A DNA stretch of 64,000 bases, from positions 248,001-312,000 of the forward strand of contig NZ_SLZL01000002.1 of assembly GCF_004342605.1 (NCBI RefSeq). Reading direction: 5' to 3'. Made by a program: the position numbers and the translations under genes. Of this stretch, positions 29,688 to 39,600 are shown one piece after another. The stretch comes from Caulobacter sp. BK020. Its GTDB lineage: Bacteria > Pseudomonadota > Alphaproteobacteria > Caulobacterales > Caulobacteraceae. Within the stretch, counting starts at the first letter, position 1. Each line of letters starts with the position of its first letter. The notes under the pieces are model-generated. The model was not told where the DNA came from. It did no database searches and was given only the letters and a program-made list of their open reading frames with translations.

Positions 29688-32642
29688 TTGAAGGCGGACA
29701 CGCGCCTGAACACGATGAAGGGGCCCCTCTTGGAGCGTGCATTTTCCGACGTTGAGGTCGGTCGGCTCGCCTTCGGACCCTTCGAGCTGGCGCCCCACAA
29801 ACGGCTGCTGATGCGAAACGGAGCGCCCGTCGAGATCGGCGGCCGGGCGCTGGACCTGCTGATCGCGCTGGTCGAGCAGCCCGGACGCGTGATGTCCAAG
29901 CGGGAACTCTTCGACCGCGTCTGGCCAGGCCGGACCGTCGAGGACACGAGTCTGCGCTTCCACATGACCAGCTTGCGTAAGCTCTTGGGCGACGGGGAGG
30001 GCGACGAGCGCTATATCGCCACCCAGGTCGGTGTCGGCTACGCGTTCGTCGGAACGGTCAGGGATGTCGCAGACGTCGTTTCGGCGCCGCCCAGAAACGC
30101 CGTTGCGGAGCTGTCGCTAAGGGCGGCGGGCGCGCTGCCGGTTCGCACGCGGTTGATCGGCCGGGAGTCGGATGTCGAGCGCATTCTGGACGGCTTCGCT
30201 CAGCCGCGCCTATTCACGGTCGTTGGCCCCGGCGGTATGGGCAAGACCACTCTGGCGGTCGAGGTCGGCTACCGGCTGGCCAGTGAGCATGGCCGCCACG
30301 TGCGCTTCGTCGACCTGGCGGCCCTGGCCGATGGCGCGCTGATCCCGTCGGCCCTGGCGGGTGCGCTCGGCATACCGGTGCAGACCGAAGACCCGATGAC
30401 GGTCGTGCTGGGTCACGTTCGGACCCAGGACATCGTGCTGATCCTCGACAACTGCGAGCACCTGATCGACGCCGTTTGCGCCGTCGTCGAACGCATCCGG
30501 GAAACGGCTCCGAAGATCAGCGTGCTGGCTACGAGCCGGGAACCGCTGCGCGCGCGCGACGAACACGTGCACTGGCTGGGCGCCCTGCCATTTCCGAGCG
30601 ATACGATGGGTCTCTCGTTGCGGGAACTGCTGGCCTTCCCGGCGGTCGAGCTCTTCGTGGAACGAGCGTCCGCCGCCAACAGCGCCCTGGCGGTGGACGT
30701 CGAGGACGCGCGAGCGATCGCCCAGATGTGCCAGCGGCTCGATGGCATGGCGCTGGCCATCGAGCTGGCCGCGGTGCGCGTGGCCGCCCACGGGCTCGCG
30801 ACGACCAGCGCCATGCTGGGCGAGCGGTTCGCGCTGAACTGGGCGGGACGACGCACCGCCCAGCCCAGGCAGCAGACCCTTCAGGCCACGCTGGATTGGA
30901 GCTACGAGCTCTTGAACCAATCTGAACGGCGCACCCTGGAAAGGCTGTCGGTTTTTCGGGGCCCGTTCTCGCTCCAGGCGGCCTTGACCGTTGTCTCTGA
31001 CGACGAGTTGGATCAGGCGCAAGTCGTCGCCGCGTTCGAGGAGCTTACATCCAAGTGCCTGGTCACGCCGGACCGGACCCACTGTCCCGAGGCCTATCGC
31101 CTGCTTGAGACTACACGGGCCTATGCCAAGGCCAAGCTGAATGAACGCGGCGAGGTCGAACTGGACACGGTTCGCCAGCGTCATGCGCGTTTCTTCCGCG
31201 ACAGGATGGCCGGATTGGGCGAGACGCCTGAGGATATCTTCGCTGGCGCGGCCATGATGTCCGGCCAGATGGGCAATATCCGCGACGCCCTCGACTGGAG
31301 CTTCGGGACCCGCGGCGATCTAGCGTTGGCCACCTCTCTGGTGGCCGCCAGCGTTCCGCTCTTCGCCTATCTCTCGCTGTTCGTGGAAGGCCGCGCCTGG
31401 TGCGAGCGGGCGGTCCAGAGCCTGGACGACGAGTTTCGCGATACGGCGGTGGAGATGGAGCTGCAGGCCGCCCTCGGCCTGACCCTCATGTTCACGCGGG
31501 GCAACGCTCCCGAAGCCGGTGTCGCGTTGCGCCGGGCGTTCGACATCGCGATCAGGCTGGGGGATCGCTGGAATCAGCTGCGGCTGCTGGGCCGGCTTCA
31601 CATCTTCCATGAGCGAATAGGCGAGTTCGAGCAGGCCCTGACCTGGGCCGAGCAGGCGTTGGACATCGCCGAAAGCGTCGGCCACCCCGAAGCGATCGGC
31701 CTGGCCGCCTCGCTGGCCGGCGTGTCGCATCATCTTTTCGGGGATCAGGTCAGGGCCCGACGGGAGTTGGAGACCTCGCTCCAGAAGAGCGCGCCGTCCG
31801 AGCGCAGCCGCACGCTCTATTACGGCTTCGATCATCGCAACCGATCGGGCATCGCGCTCTCGCGGGTTCTGTGGTTGCAGGGCCTGCCCGACCAGGCGCG
31901 GCGGCTGGCGTTGCAAACCGAGATCGAGGCCATCGCCCTCGACCATCCGGTCACGCGCTGCATCGCCTTGATCTGGAGCCATTCGATCTATGTCTGGACG
32001 GGCGACGAGGCTCAGGCTGGGGCGAGTTTGGACGCCTTCGCCCAGATCGCGGAGGTCAACGGCTTCGTGCCCTATATCGCCGTCGCCCTGGGGCAGAGGG
32101 GCGTGCGGGCGATCGAAACCGGGCTGGCCAGAGACGGCCTGGCCTGGATCCAGGAGAGTCTGACGCGTCTGCACGCCGCCCGCTACGAGCTGCTGACCAC
32201 TGCCTTCGAACAGTCCCTGGCGCACGGTCTCTTGCTCAGCGGCCAGCCTGACAAAGCCCTCCGCACGCTCGACGCCACGCTGGCGCGGTGCCGCAGGAAC
32301 GGCGAAGCCTTCGCCTTGCCGGAGCTGCTTCGTCTTCGCGCCCGTATCGTTCGGTCGCAAGACCCCGATGGACTGGAAGAGGCCGAACGGTTGCTGGGCG
32401 AGGCGTTGCGCATCAGCCGAGACCAGGGCGCGCGGGGCTGGGAGCTGCGGGTCGCGCACGATTTGGCGGAGCTCTGGCTCGTGCAAGGGAAGACGATGCA
32501 AGCGCTGAGGCTCTTGCAACCGCTTCGGGACGTCTTCATCGAAGGGTGGGACACGGCGGATCTTCGCGCGTTTGAACGCCTTTGGACCCAGGCCCAGGAA
32601 AAAGGGTCAGATCGCGTCCGATCTTCGCTCACTGGATCGTGA
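29688..32642 (+). CDS. Winged-helix / STAND ATPase / TPR transcriptional regulator
   Basis: 984 residues from TTG 29688 (AGGG site upstream); ATG 29715 is the alternative. Residues ~25-125 are an OmpR/PhoB-type winged helix: FGPFELAPHKRLLMRNG, ALDLLIALVEQPGRVMSK, RTVEDTSLRFHMTSLRKLL, YIATQVGVGYAF. A P-loop ATPase follows (about 150-430): Walker A VGPGGMGKTT, Walker B IVLILDNCEHL, then ATSREPL and GMALAIELAAVR. The rest is TPR-like helical repeats. This is the AfsR/MalT-like STAND design, where ligand and ATP binding open an oligomer that activates transcription. No receiver domain is present, so the signal is presumably a metabolite sensed by the repeats. It is divergent from the MFS gene; its stop overlaps the convergent OmpH-like gene by 14 bases. 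Confidence 0.88.
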   Translation: MKADTRLNTMKGPLLERAFSDVEVGRLAFGPFELAPHKRLLMRNGAPVEIGGRALDLLIALVEQPGRVMSKRELFDRVWPGRTVEDTSLRFHMTSLRKLLGDGEGDERYIATQVGVGYAFVGTVRDVADVVSAPPRNAVAELSLRAAGALPVRTRLIGRESDVERILDGFAQPRLFTVVGPGGMGKTTLAVEVGYRLASEHGRHVRFVDLAALADGALIPSALAGALGIPVQTEDPMTVVLGHVRTQDIVLILDNCEHLIDAVCAVVERIRETAPKISVLATSREPLRARDEHVHWLGALPFPSDTMGLSLRELLAFPAVELFVERASAANSALAVDVEDARAIAQMCQRLDGMALAIELAAVRVAAHGLATTSAMLGERFALNWAGRRTAQPRQQTLQATLDWSYELLNQSERRTLERLSVFRGPFSLQAALTVVSDDELDQAQVVAAFEELTSKCLVTPDRTHCPEAYRLLETTRAYAKAKLNERGEVELDTVRQRHARFFRDRMAGLGETPEDIFAGAAMMSGQMGNIRDALDWSFGTRGDLALATSLVAASVPLFAYLSLFVEGRAWCERAVQSLDDEFRDTAVEMELQAALGLTLMFTRGNAPEAGVALRRAFDIAIRLGDRWNQLRLLGRLHIFHERIGEFEQALTWAEQALDIAESVGHPEAIGLAASLAGVSHHLFGDQVRARRELETSLQKSAPSERSRTLYYGFDHRNRSGIALSRVLWLQGLPDQARRLALQTEIEAIALDHPVTRCIALIWSHSIYVWTGDEAQAGASLDAFAQIAEVNGFVPYIAVALGQRGVRAIETGLARDGLAWIQESLTRLHAARYELLTTAFEQSLAHGLLLSGQPDKALRTLDATLARCRRNGEAFALPELLRLRARIVRSQDPDGLEEAERLLGEALRISRDQGARGWELRVAHDLAELWLVQGKTMQALRLLQPLRDVFIEGWDTADLRAFERLWTQAQEKGSDRVRSSLTGS

Positions 32643-33159
32643 CGGCCTGTAGAACGCCATCCATTTCACGGGCGGTCGCCGGCGTGATGTCCATCGCATT
32701 GTTCCAGCCGTAGGCGTTGTCACGTTCCATCACCACGCTGCAGGCGCTGCGGGTGATGACGCGGGTGAGCGCGTCGTTGAGGGCGCGGTCGACCTGCTGC
32801 TGGGCGCGGGTCTGGGCGGCGATGAACCGCGCGTTCTGCTGCTGCTCCAGCGCCTGGGCCTGCTGGTTGAGGCCCGCCAGCTGCCTCTGGAACTCGATCG
32901 GCGCGATCGCCGCTTGCCGCCCCTCAAGCGCCCGGCGCTGCACGTCGAGCGACGCCCGCCGCTGCGCCAGCTCGCTGTTCAGCGAGGCCTGCAGCTGGCG
33001 CAGCTGCACCTGCATCGACTGGCCGGCGCGCGAGGCGCCGATCGCCCCGACGCGCGACAGAAGGCACATGCCGGTGATGGGCGGCCCGAAGGTCTGGGCG
33101 GATGCTGGAGCACCGACCACCATTGCCAGGCCAATGACCAGTCCCCCGATCAAACGCAT
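32629..33159 (-). CDS. OmpH/Skp-like periplasmic chaperone, adhesin operon
   Basis: 176 residues with a Sec signal (VIGLAMVVGAPASAQ). The mature part has the OmpH/Skp layout: a short beta segment containing MCLLSRVGAIGASRAGQS, a long Gln/Ala/Arg-rich coiled coil (about residues 48-125), and a C-terminal return strand SACSVVMERDNAYGWNNAMDIT. Skp trimers hold unfolded outer-membrane proteins in the periplasm. This copy is not beside bamA or lpxD as the housekeeping gene is. It is the last gene of the trimeric autotransporter run, 15 bases after the preceding gene, suggesting a chaperone dedicated to the adhesin. Confidence 0.82.
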   Translation of the reverse strand: MRLIGGLVIGLAMVVGAPASAQTFGPPITGMCLLSRVGAIGASRAGQSMQVQLRQLQASLNSELAQRRASLDVQRRALEGRQAAIAPIEFQRQLAGLNQQAQALEQQQNARFIAAQTRAQQQVDRALNDALTRVITRSACSVVMERDNAYGWNNAMDITPATAREMDGVLQAVTIQ

Positions 33160-33174
33160 GTCGTCCTCGCCCGA

Positions 33175-33612
33175 TCAGCCCGCGGCCGCGACCCGGTCCG
33201 CGCAGGATTTCTCCTGCCAGACCACCTCGGACACGGTGACATTGTAGTGCCCAGGCGGGCGGGTGAAGCGAATCTCCATCCTGCAGCGTACGCGTTCCAC
33301 GCTGCCGGGCGCGACGGGAAAGAACAGGACGTAGTTCCACCGCCGCCGGACGCTCTCCGCGAAGTGCGGCGGGCCCAGCAGGGGATAGATGCTGAACTTG
33401 TCGACCCCGGGCGTGATCAGCCGCACGGACGTCGGGCTGACCGTCACGCCCAGCTTGTCACGCTCGCCCGGAACCTCGTGGAAGGCGGCGGGATCGACCG
33501 ACGCCACATAGGTCGTCGCGGATGGGGAAGGGGTGTCGCGAGCGACCGCCGCGACCGGGCTCGCGAGGCTGAGTCCTGAAAGGATCGCAAGGGCGAGGCG
33601 CTTGGCTTTCAT
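33175..33612 (-). CDS. Exported protein of unknown function, adhesin operon
   Basis: 145 residues from ATG 33612; the longer frame upstream is the shadow of the adhesin gene. A Sec signal (LALAILSGLSLASPVAAVA) precedes a beta-rich mature domain with FHEVPGERDKLGVTVSP, a FSIYPLLGPPHFAESVRRRWNYVLFF stretch and two cysteines (RCRMEIRF, EKSCADR) that could form a disulfide. No family recognised. It lies 37 bases after the adhesin gene and 15 before the OmpH-like gene. Given the company, a periplasmic or surface accessory factor for adhesin assembly is plausible. Confidence 0.75.
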   Translation of the reverse strand: MKAKRLALAILSGLSLASPVAAVARDTPSPSATTYVASVDPAAFHEVPGERDKLGVTVSPTSVRLITPGVDKFSIYPLLGPPHFAESVRRRWNYVLFFPVAPGSVERVRCRMEIRFTRPPGHYNVTVSEVVWQEKSCADRVAAAG

Positions 33613-33649
33613 GGTGTCCTCCTTTGGAACGGGGCAAATGATGGCGGGA

Positions 33650-36600
33650 TCAGAACTGGAAGCCGATGCCGAGATTGGCGCCGGTGCGTTCCTGGGTGTC
33701 GTAGGTCGCGCCAGCCTTGAGGATGGTGCGGCCGTCGTCCATGATCCGCGACAGGCCCATGGCGAAGGCGGATTGCCCGCCATAGGTGCCCGCGCCCAGG
33801 GAAAGCATGCTGCGGCCCGGTTCATAGGCCTGGGGCAGGCCCGCCGCCGCCAGCGCGCCCGCGTTGCCGGCGAAGGCCTCGCGCCGCGCCTTTGACATGT
33901 CGACCACGAAGCCCTGCATCCGAGCATCGGTGTAGGCGTTGGCGGTCGAGATCGCGTTCGACAGCCCGTCGTTGAGCTGCTGGACGTTGACCGCGTCGGT
34001 CGGCGCCACGCCAGCGGCGACATTGTGCAGCGTCGTCGCCTGACCGCCCGGATTGAACGTCACCGCATTGCCGCCGGCGTCGTACTGTACCGAATTGCTG
34101 GCCAGTTGCTGGACCTGGTGAAGTTGCGAGCCGTTCACCGCGTCGGTCGAGGTGGCGGTCACCGCGCCCGCCCCGACGTTGCGGACCACATTGCCGCCCA
34201 TGTCCACGCTGGTGTTCTGGCCCACGGTCAGGCCGCCGTTGGCGTTGATCACCCCGTTGAAGGTCGGGTTGTCGGCCATGGCGATCTGCAGCTGAGCGCC
34301 GTTGAGGGTGACCACGGTGTTTGTCCCCGCGGTCACGTTGAGGGTGCCGTTGGACGGGACGTTGGTGGCCGGGCCGCCGTTGGCCTGGATGTTCCAGCCT
34401 GCGCCCGCCGTCTGGTTCAGGGCCTGCAGCGCGTCGTTGACGCTGCTGTAGTTGGCGCCGCCGACGTTGAGACTGGTGGTCACCGCGCCGGTCGTGGCGT
34501 TGTAGCTCGAATTGCCGCCCAGGCCGGCCGCCACGCTGTCGCCGAGATTGGTGACGTTGGAGCCGAGATTGGTGACGGTGTTCTCGACCGTGGTCACCCG
34601 GCCGTCCAGGTTGGTGACCGCCGTCGTCTGGGCGCCCAGGGCGTCCCCGACACTGGTGTAAGTGTTCCCGCCCACTGTGTAGGTGGGCGCGGTATAGGCT
34701 CCGGTCGTCGGGTCGTAAGAGGCTCCGCCGCCCAGCGCGCTGGCGGTGTTCTGGGCGACCTGGTTGAGCTGGCTGACGTTCACCGCGTCGGTCGGGGCCG
34801 ACCCGGCCGCGACATTGGTGATTTGCCGCTCGGCGCCGGCGCTGCCCACCGAGACCTCGCCCGCCGAGTTCAGCGGCGCGGCCAGGCCGTAACCCGCATA
34901 ACCGGTCCGCGAACCGATCGCGGTCGTCGCGCCCGCGCCCAGGGCGACGCTGCCCGAGAAGCTGGCGTTGGCGCCGGGGCCAATGGCGATCGACTGGATG
35001 CCGTTGGCGATCGAGTTGGTGCCCAGGGCGATGCCGTCGGCCTGCGAAACCTGGGCGTTCTGGCCGATGGCGGTTCCGCCCGGAGCGGTCATCTGCACGA
35101 CCGCGCCATTGCCGATGCCGATGCCGTTGTCGCCGTTGACGACCGTGGTCGGGCCGACCGCCACCGAGTCCTGCCCGACCGCCAGCGAGTCGACCGCCGT
35201 CGAGTTGGCGTGGAAGTACCGCACCGGCGTCACCGAGACCGAGCCGATGGCGCCCTGCAGCTGGCGCAGGGTCACCGCATCCTGTGCGCTGGTGCCGTCG
35301 GCGACATTGGTGATCTGGCGATACTGGCTGGTCGTGGCGTTGCCGACCGAGACAGCGCCCAGCAGCGTCGCATCCGTGGTGTTGTAGGGCACGAAACCGA
35401 TGCCGGCCGCGATCGTGCCCGAGACCGGCGCGATCGCCCGATCAGCGACCGAGCCGGAGCCCAGCGCCAGGGCGCCGTCGATGCTGGCGACCGCGTTGTT
35501 GCCCAGGGCGACGCTATCGGTGTTGTTGGCCACCGCCTGCGGGCCGACCGCCACGCTGTCGGTCCCAACCGCCTGGCTGTCGGCGAGGATCGAGCTGGCG
35601 CGGAAATACTTGATGCCGCCGCCGTTGTTGATGGTGGTGAGCTGGTTGGTGAGGCTGGTCAGGCCGCCATCGACCGCCGTGAGGCTGTCGAACAGCGTCG
35701 TATAGTTGCCGCCCAGGATGGTGTAGGTCGGTCCGGTGACGGTTCCGTCCGGATTGACCGTCGAGCCGCCGCCCAGATTGTCCGCGATGCTCTGGCTGAC
35801 GCCGTAGAGCTGCGAGCCGTTGACCGCGTCAGTGCTGGTCGACGACACGGCGCCCGCCGCCACATTGGTCAGGTTCTGGGCCGCGCCCGGCGCGGCGCCG
35901 GTTCCCCCCGGCGCCACCAGGGCCAGCTGGTTGGCCGTTCCGGTCTGCTGCACCGGACCCGCCGTCCCATTGTTGACGCTGTTGGTCAGGTTGGTGATCG
36001 CGGTGGTGTTGCCGGCGATATCGGCGGTGTTGGTCGTCACCTGCTGGTTGGTGGCGAACAACTGGGAACCATTCACCGCGTCGGTCGAGCCGCCATTGAG
36101 CTGGCCCGCCGCCACATTGGTGATCGTCCGCTCGGCGCCGGCCGCACCGACGCTGACCGTGCTGAGCGGGGTGGTTCCAGCGAAGCTGTAGACGTTGCCG
36201 CCGATCGTCGCCCCGGCCGTGCCGACCGCCGCGCTGGTCGTGCTGCCCGAGCCCAGCGCGATGTCGCCGGCGTTGTTGGCCACCGCGTTCGGGCCGATGG
36301 CGACGCTGTCGGTTCCCAGGGCCTGGCTGTCGGCGAGGATCGAACTGGCATGGAAATATTTGATGCCCGCGCCGCTGTTGATGTTGGTGACTGTGCTGTT
36401 GAGATTGGCGATGTCCGTGGTGTTGGTCGTCACCTGCTGGTTGGTGGCGTAGAGCTGCGAGCCGTTGACCGCGTCGGTGCTGGTCGCCGACAGCGCGCCG
36501 GCCGCCAGGTTGGTCAGGTTCTGGGCCGCACCGGGCGCGGCGCCCGTGGCGCCAGGCGCCACCAGCGCCAGCTGATTGGCCGCGCCGGTTTGTTGCACCG

Positions 36601-39600
36601 GACCGGCCGTCCCATTGGTGACGCTGTTGGTCAGGTTGGTGATCGCGGCGGTGTTGGTCGCGATATTGGTCGTGTTGATCGTCACCTGCTGGTTGGTGGC
36701 GAACAGCTGCGAGCCGTTGACCGCGTCGGTTGAACCGCCATTGAGCCGGCCCGCCGCCACGTTGGTGATCGTCCGCTCGGCGCCGAGAGCGCCGATGCTG
36801 ACCGTGCTGAGCGGGGTGGTTCCGGCGAAGCTGTAGGCGTTGCCGCCGATTGTCGCCGCGGCCGTGCCGACCGCCGCGCTGGTCGTGCTGCCCGAGCCCA
36901 GCGCGATGTCGCCGGCGCTGGCGATCGCCGTCGCGCCATTGCCGAGCGCGACATTGCCCGCGAGGCCGGCCGCGCCGGCGGTCGAGCCGTTGCCGAGCGC
37001 GATGCTGCCCTGGCCGATCGCGCGGTTGTTGTTGCCGATCGCGACGGCGCCGTTGGCCTGGTTGGCGACGGTCGCTGTGGCGGTCCCGTCGCTGTTGGCG
37101 ATGTTGTTGGCGCCGCCGGTGAAGGCGCCCGCGCCGCTGGCGTAGCTGGGATCGCCGATCGCCACCGCGCCGTCGCCGAAGGCGGTGTTGGAGCGCCCGA
37201 TCGCCACCGCGCCGCCGCTGGCCGTACCGGCGTTGGCGGTGCTCGCATTGCCGATGGCCACGTTCACGCCGGTCGCGCCGGTGCTGGCGAGGTCGCCCAC
37301 CGCGACCGAAGATGCGCTGCCGACCGTGGCCCTGTAGCCCAAGGCGAGCGACTGGCTGAAGTTGGCCGTCGTGTTCTGGCCAATGGCGATAGCGCGAATG
37401 CCGGAGGCGGACGCTGGAGTCCCGAGGACGCCGCTCGCAGGGTTCCCGCCACCGATGGCAATGGCCCCGATTCCCGTCGCACTTGCCCCGGTCGGCTGGT
37501 CTGAGGAGGTCGCTCCTATCGCAATGGCGAAGGTGCCGCTTCCGATCGCCGCGTTCCCAAGCGCGACGCCGCCGGTGCCGGCTGTGGCTCTTCCCCCGAT
37601 AGCCGTTGCGACGCCCGCAGTGGTCCGCGCCGAATCGCCGAGCGCAACCGAGCCAGTGGTCTGGCTGGGTATGCCCACGGCCTGATTGACAGCGCCGTTG
37701 CCGATGGCGACGCTGTTCCATGCGGCCGAAACCGCGCCCGATCCCATGGCGATCGAATTTGATCCGGTCGCGCCGTTGTTGCTGTAGTTGCCGCCCGTCA
37801 CGCCGCCGTCATTGACGCTGAGATAGTGGATGGCGGTGGCCGTCACCGTATTGCTCAGCGTGGTCACCGCCTGGTTGGTGGCGAACAGCTGCGAGCCGTT
37901 GACCGCGTCGGTCGAGCCGCCGTTGAGCTGGCCTGCCGCGACGTTGGTGATCGTCCGCTCGGCGCCGAGCGCGCCGATGCTCAGCGTGCTGGTCGGGCCC
38001 GTGCCGGCGAAGTTGTAGGTGACCCCGCCGATTACCGCGCTGGTCGTGCCGACCGCCGTGGCGGTGACCGACCCCGAGCCCAGCGCGATGTCGCGGGCGT
38101 TGTTGGCCACCGCCGTGTCGCCGAAGGCCAGGGCGCCGGCCGCCAGCGCGCTGCTGGTGTTGCCGATGGCGACGCTGCCCTGGCCGACGACGGTGTTCTG
38201 GTAGCCGATGCCGACCGCGCCCTGCGCCGCCGTACCGGCGGTGCTGACCGCCTGGCCGCCGCCGCCGACCATGTTGGTGTTGCCCATCGCCACCGAGCCG
38301 TCGCCGGTGGCGGTGTTGTCCTTGCCGCTGGCCACCGCGCCGTTGCCGGTCGCGGTGTTGGGATCGCCGATCGCCACCGCGCCGTCGCCGCTGGCGACGT
38401 TGCCCGCCCCGACCGCAACCGCCTTGCCGCCCGTGGCGGTGGAGCTGCTGCCGATGGCGACGGCGTCGGCGGAGTCGGCGAGGGTGTTGGTCCCCATCGC
38501 AATGGCGTTAGATCCGCCCGCGAAGGAATTGTTCCCCAGCGCGGTCGCGCCTCCCACCCCGCCGGCCTGTCCGCCGTCTGATACGGCGTTAAAGCCCAGA
38601 GCGACGTCGTTGGTGGCCGTGGCGAAGGAATACGAGCCGATGGCGGTGCCGCTCGCGCCGGTGGCGATGGCGAGGTGGCCGATCGCCGTGGTGTCGGCCT
38701 GGGATGCGCCCACATCCGTGCCGATGGCGACGGCGTTCGCGGCGCCGGCGCTCGCCGTCCCCCCGGTCGGGCGCGTGCCGATATAGATGGAGTTCGCCCC
38801 GGACGCGACCGAGCCCAGGCCGAGCGCGATGGCGTTGGTGGCTGACGCGGCGGCGTTGTTGCCGACCGCCACGGACGAGGCCCCCGCGCTCTGGGCTCCC
38901 GAGCCCGCCGCGACAGAACCGACTCCGCCTGACACCGCCAAATTGCCCAGGGCGAGGGCGAAGTCGCCGGAAGCATTGGCGTTCGGGCCAAACGCCGCCG
39001 CGTGTTGCGCCGTCGCATTGGCGGCAGGACCAATCGCGGCGCTGTTAAGCGCCGATGCCACGCTTTGGCGTCCTATCGCAATGGCGTTGGTCTGAGACGC
39101 CGTCACGTCGGTGCCGATGGCGACGGCGCTTTCCGCGATGGCGCCCGTGCCCGAAATGGTGCGCGCGCCGAAATAGACCGAGTTCAGCCCGGTCGCGGCG
39201 GCCCCGCTTCCGATGGCCGCGCCATTGGTCCCTGTCGCCAGCGCGTTCTTGCCGATCGACGTCGTGGCGTTGCTGGCGACGCCGATACCGGCGTTGGTGC
39301 CGATCGCGATATTGTCGTTGCCCGTGACGAGGTTGCCCGCCGAGGCCTGCAGTGTCCCGTCATAGGTGACGGCGCCGTCGCCGGTTCCCAAGGCGAGGTT
39401 GCGTGTTCCAGAGACCCCCGAGCCGGCGCCCCTCATGACGCTGGGAACGCCGCCGCCAATGGCGGTGTTCTGGGCGCCGCTCACGAGCGTGCCGGCCGCG
39501 ACGCCCATCGCGACCGAACTTGAATTGGCCACGGTTGAACCGGCGCCGGCGCCCTGACCGACCGCAACCGTGCTGCTGCCGATCGCCAGAGCCTGTGCAC

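Noticed and set aside
34025-36733. 902-residue open frame antisense to the adhesin gene
   Set aside because: A by-product of the repeated adhesin coding sequence; no signal peptide or known motif.
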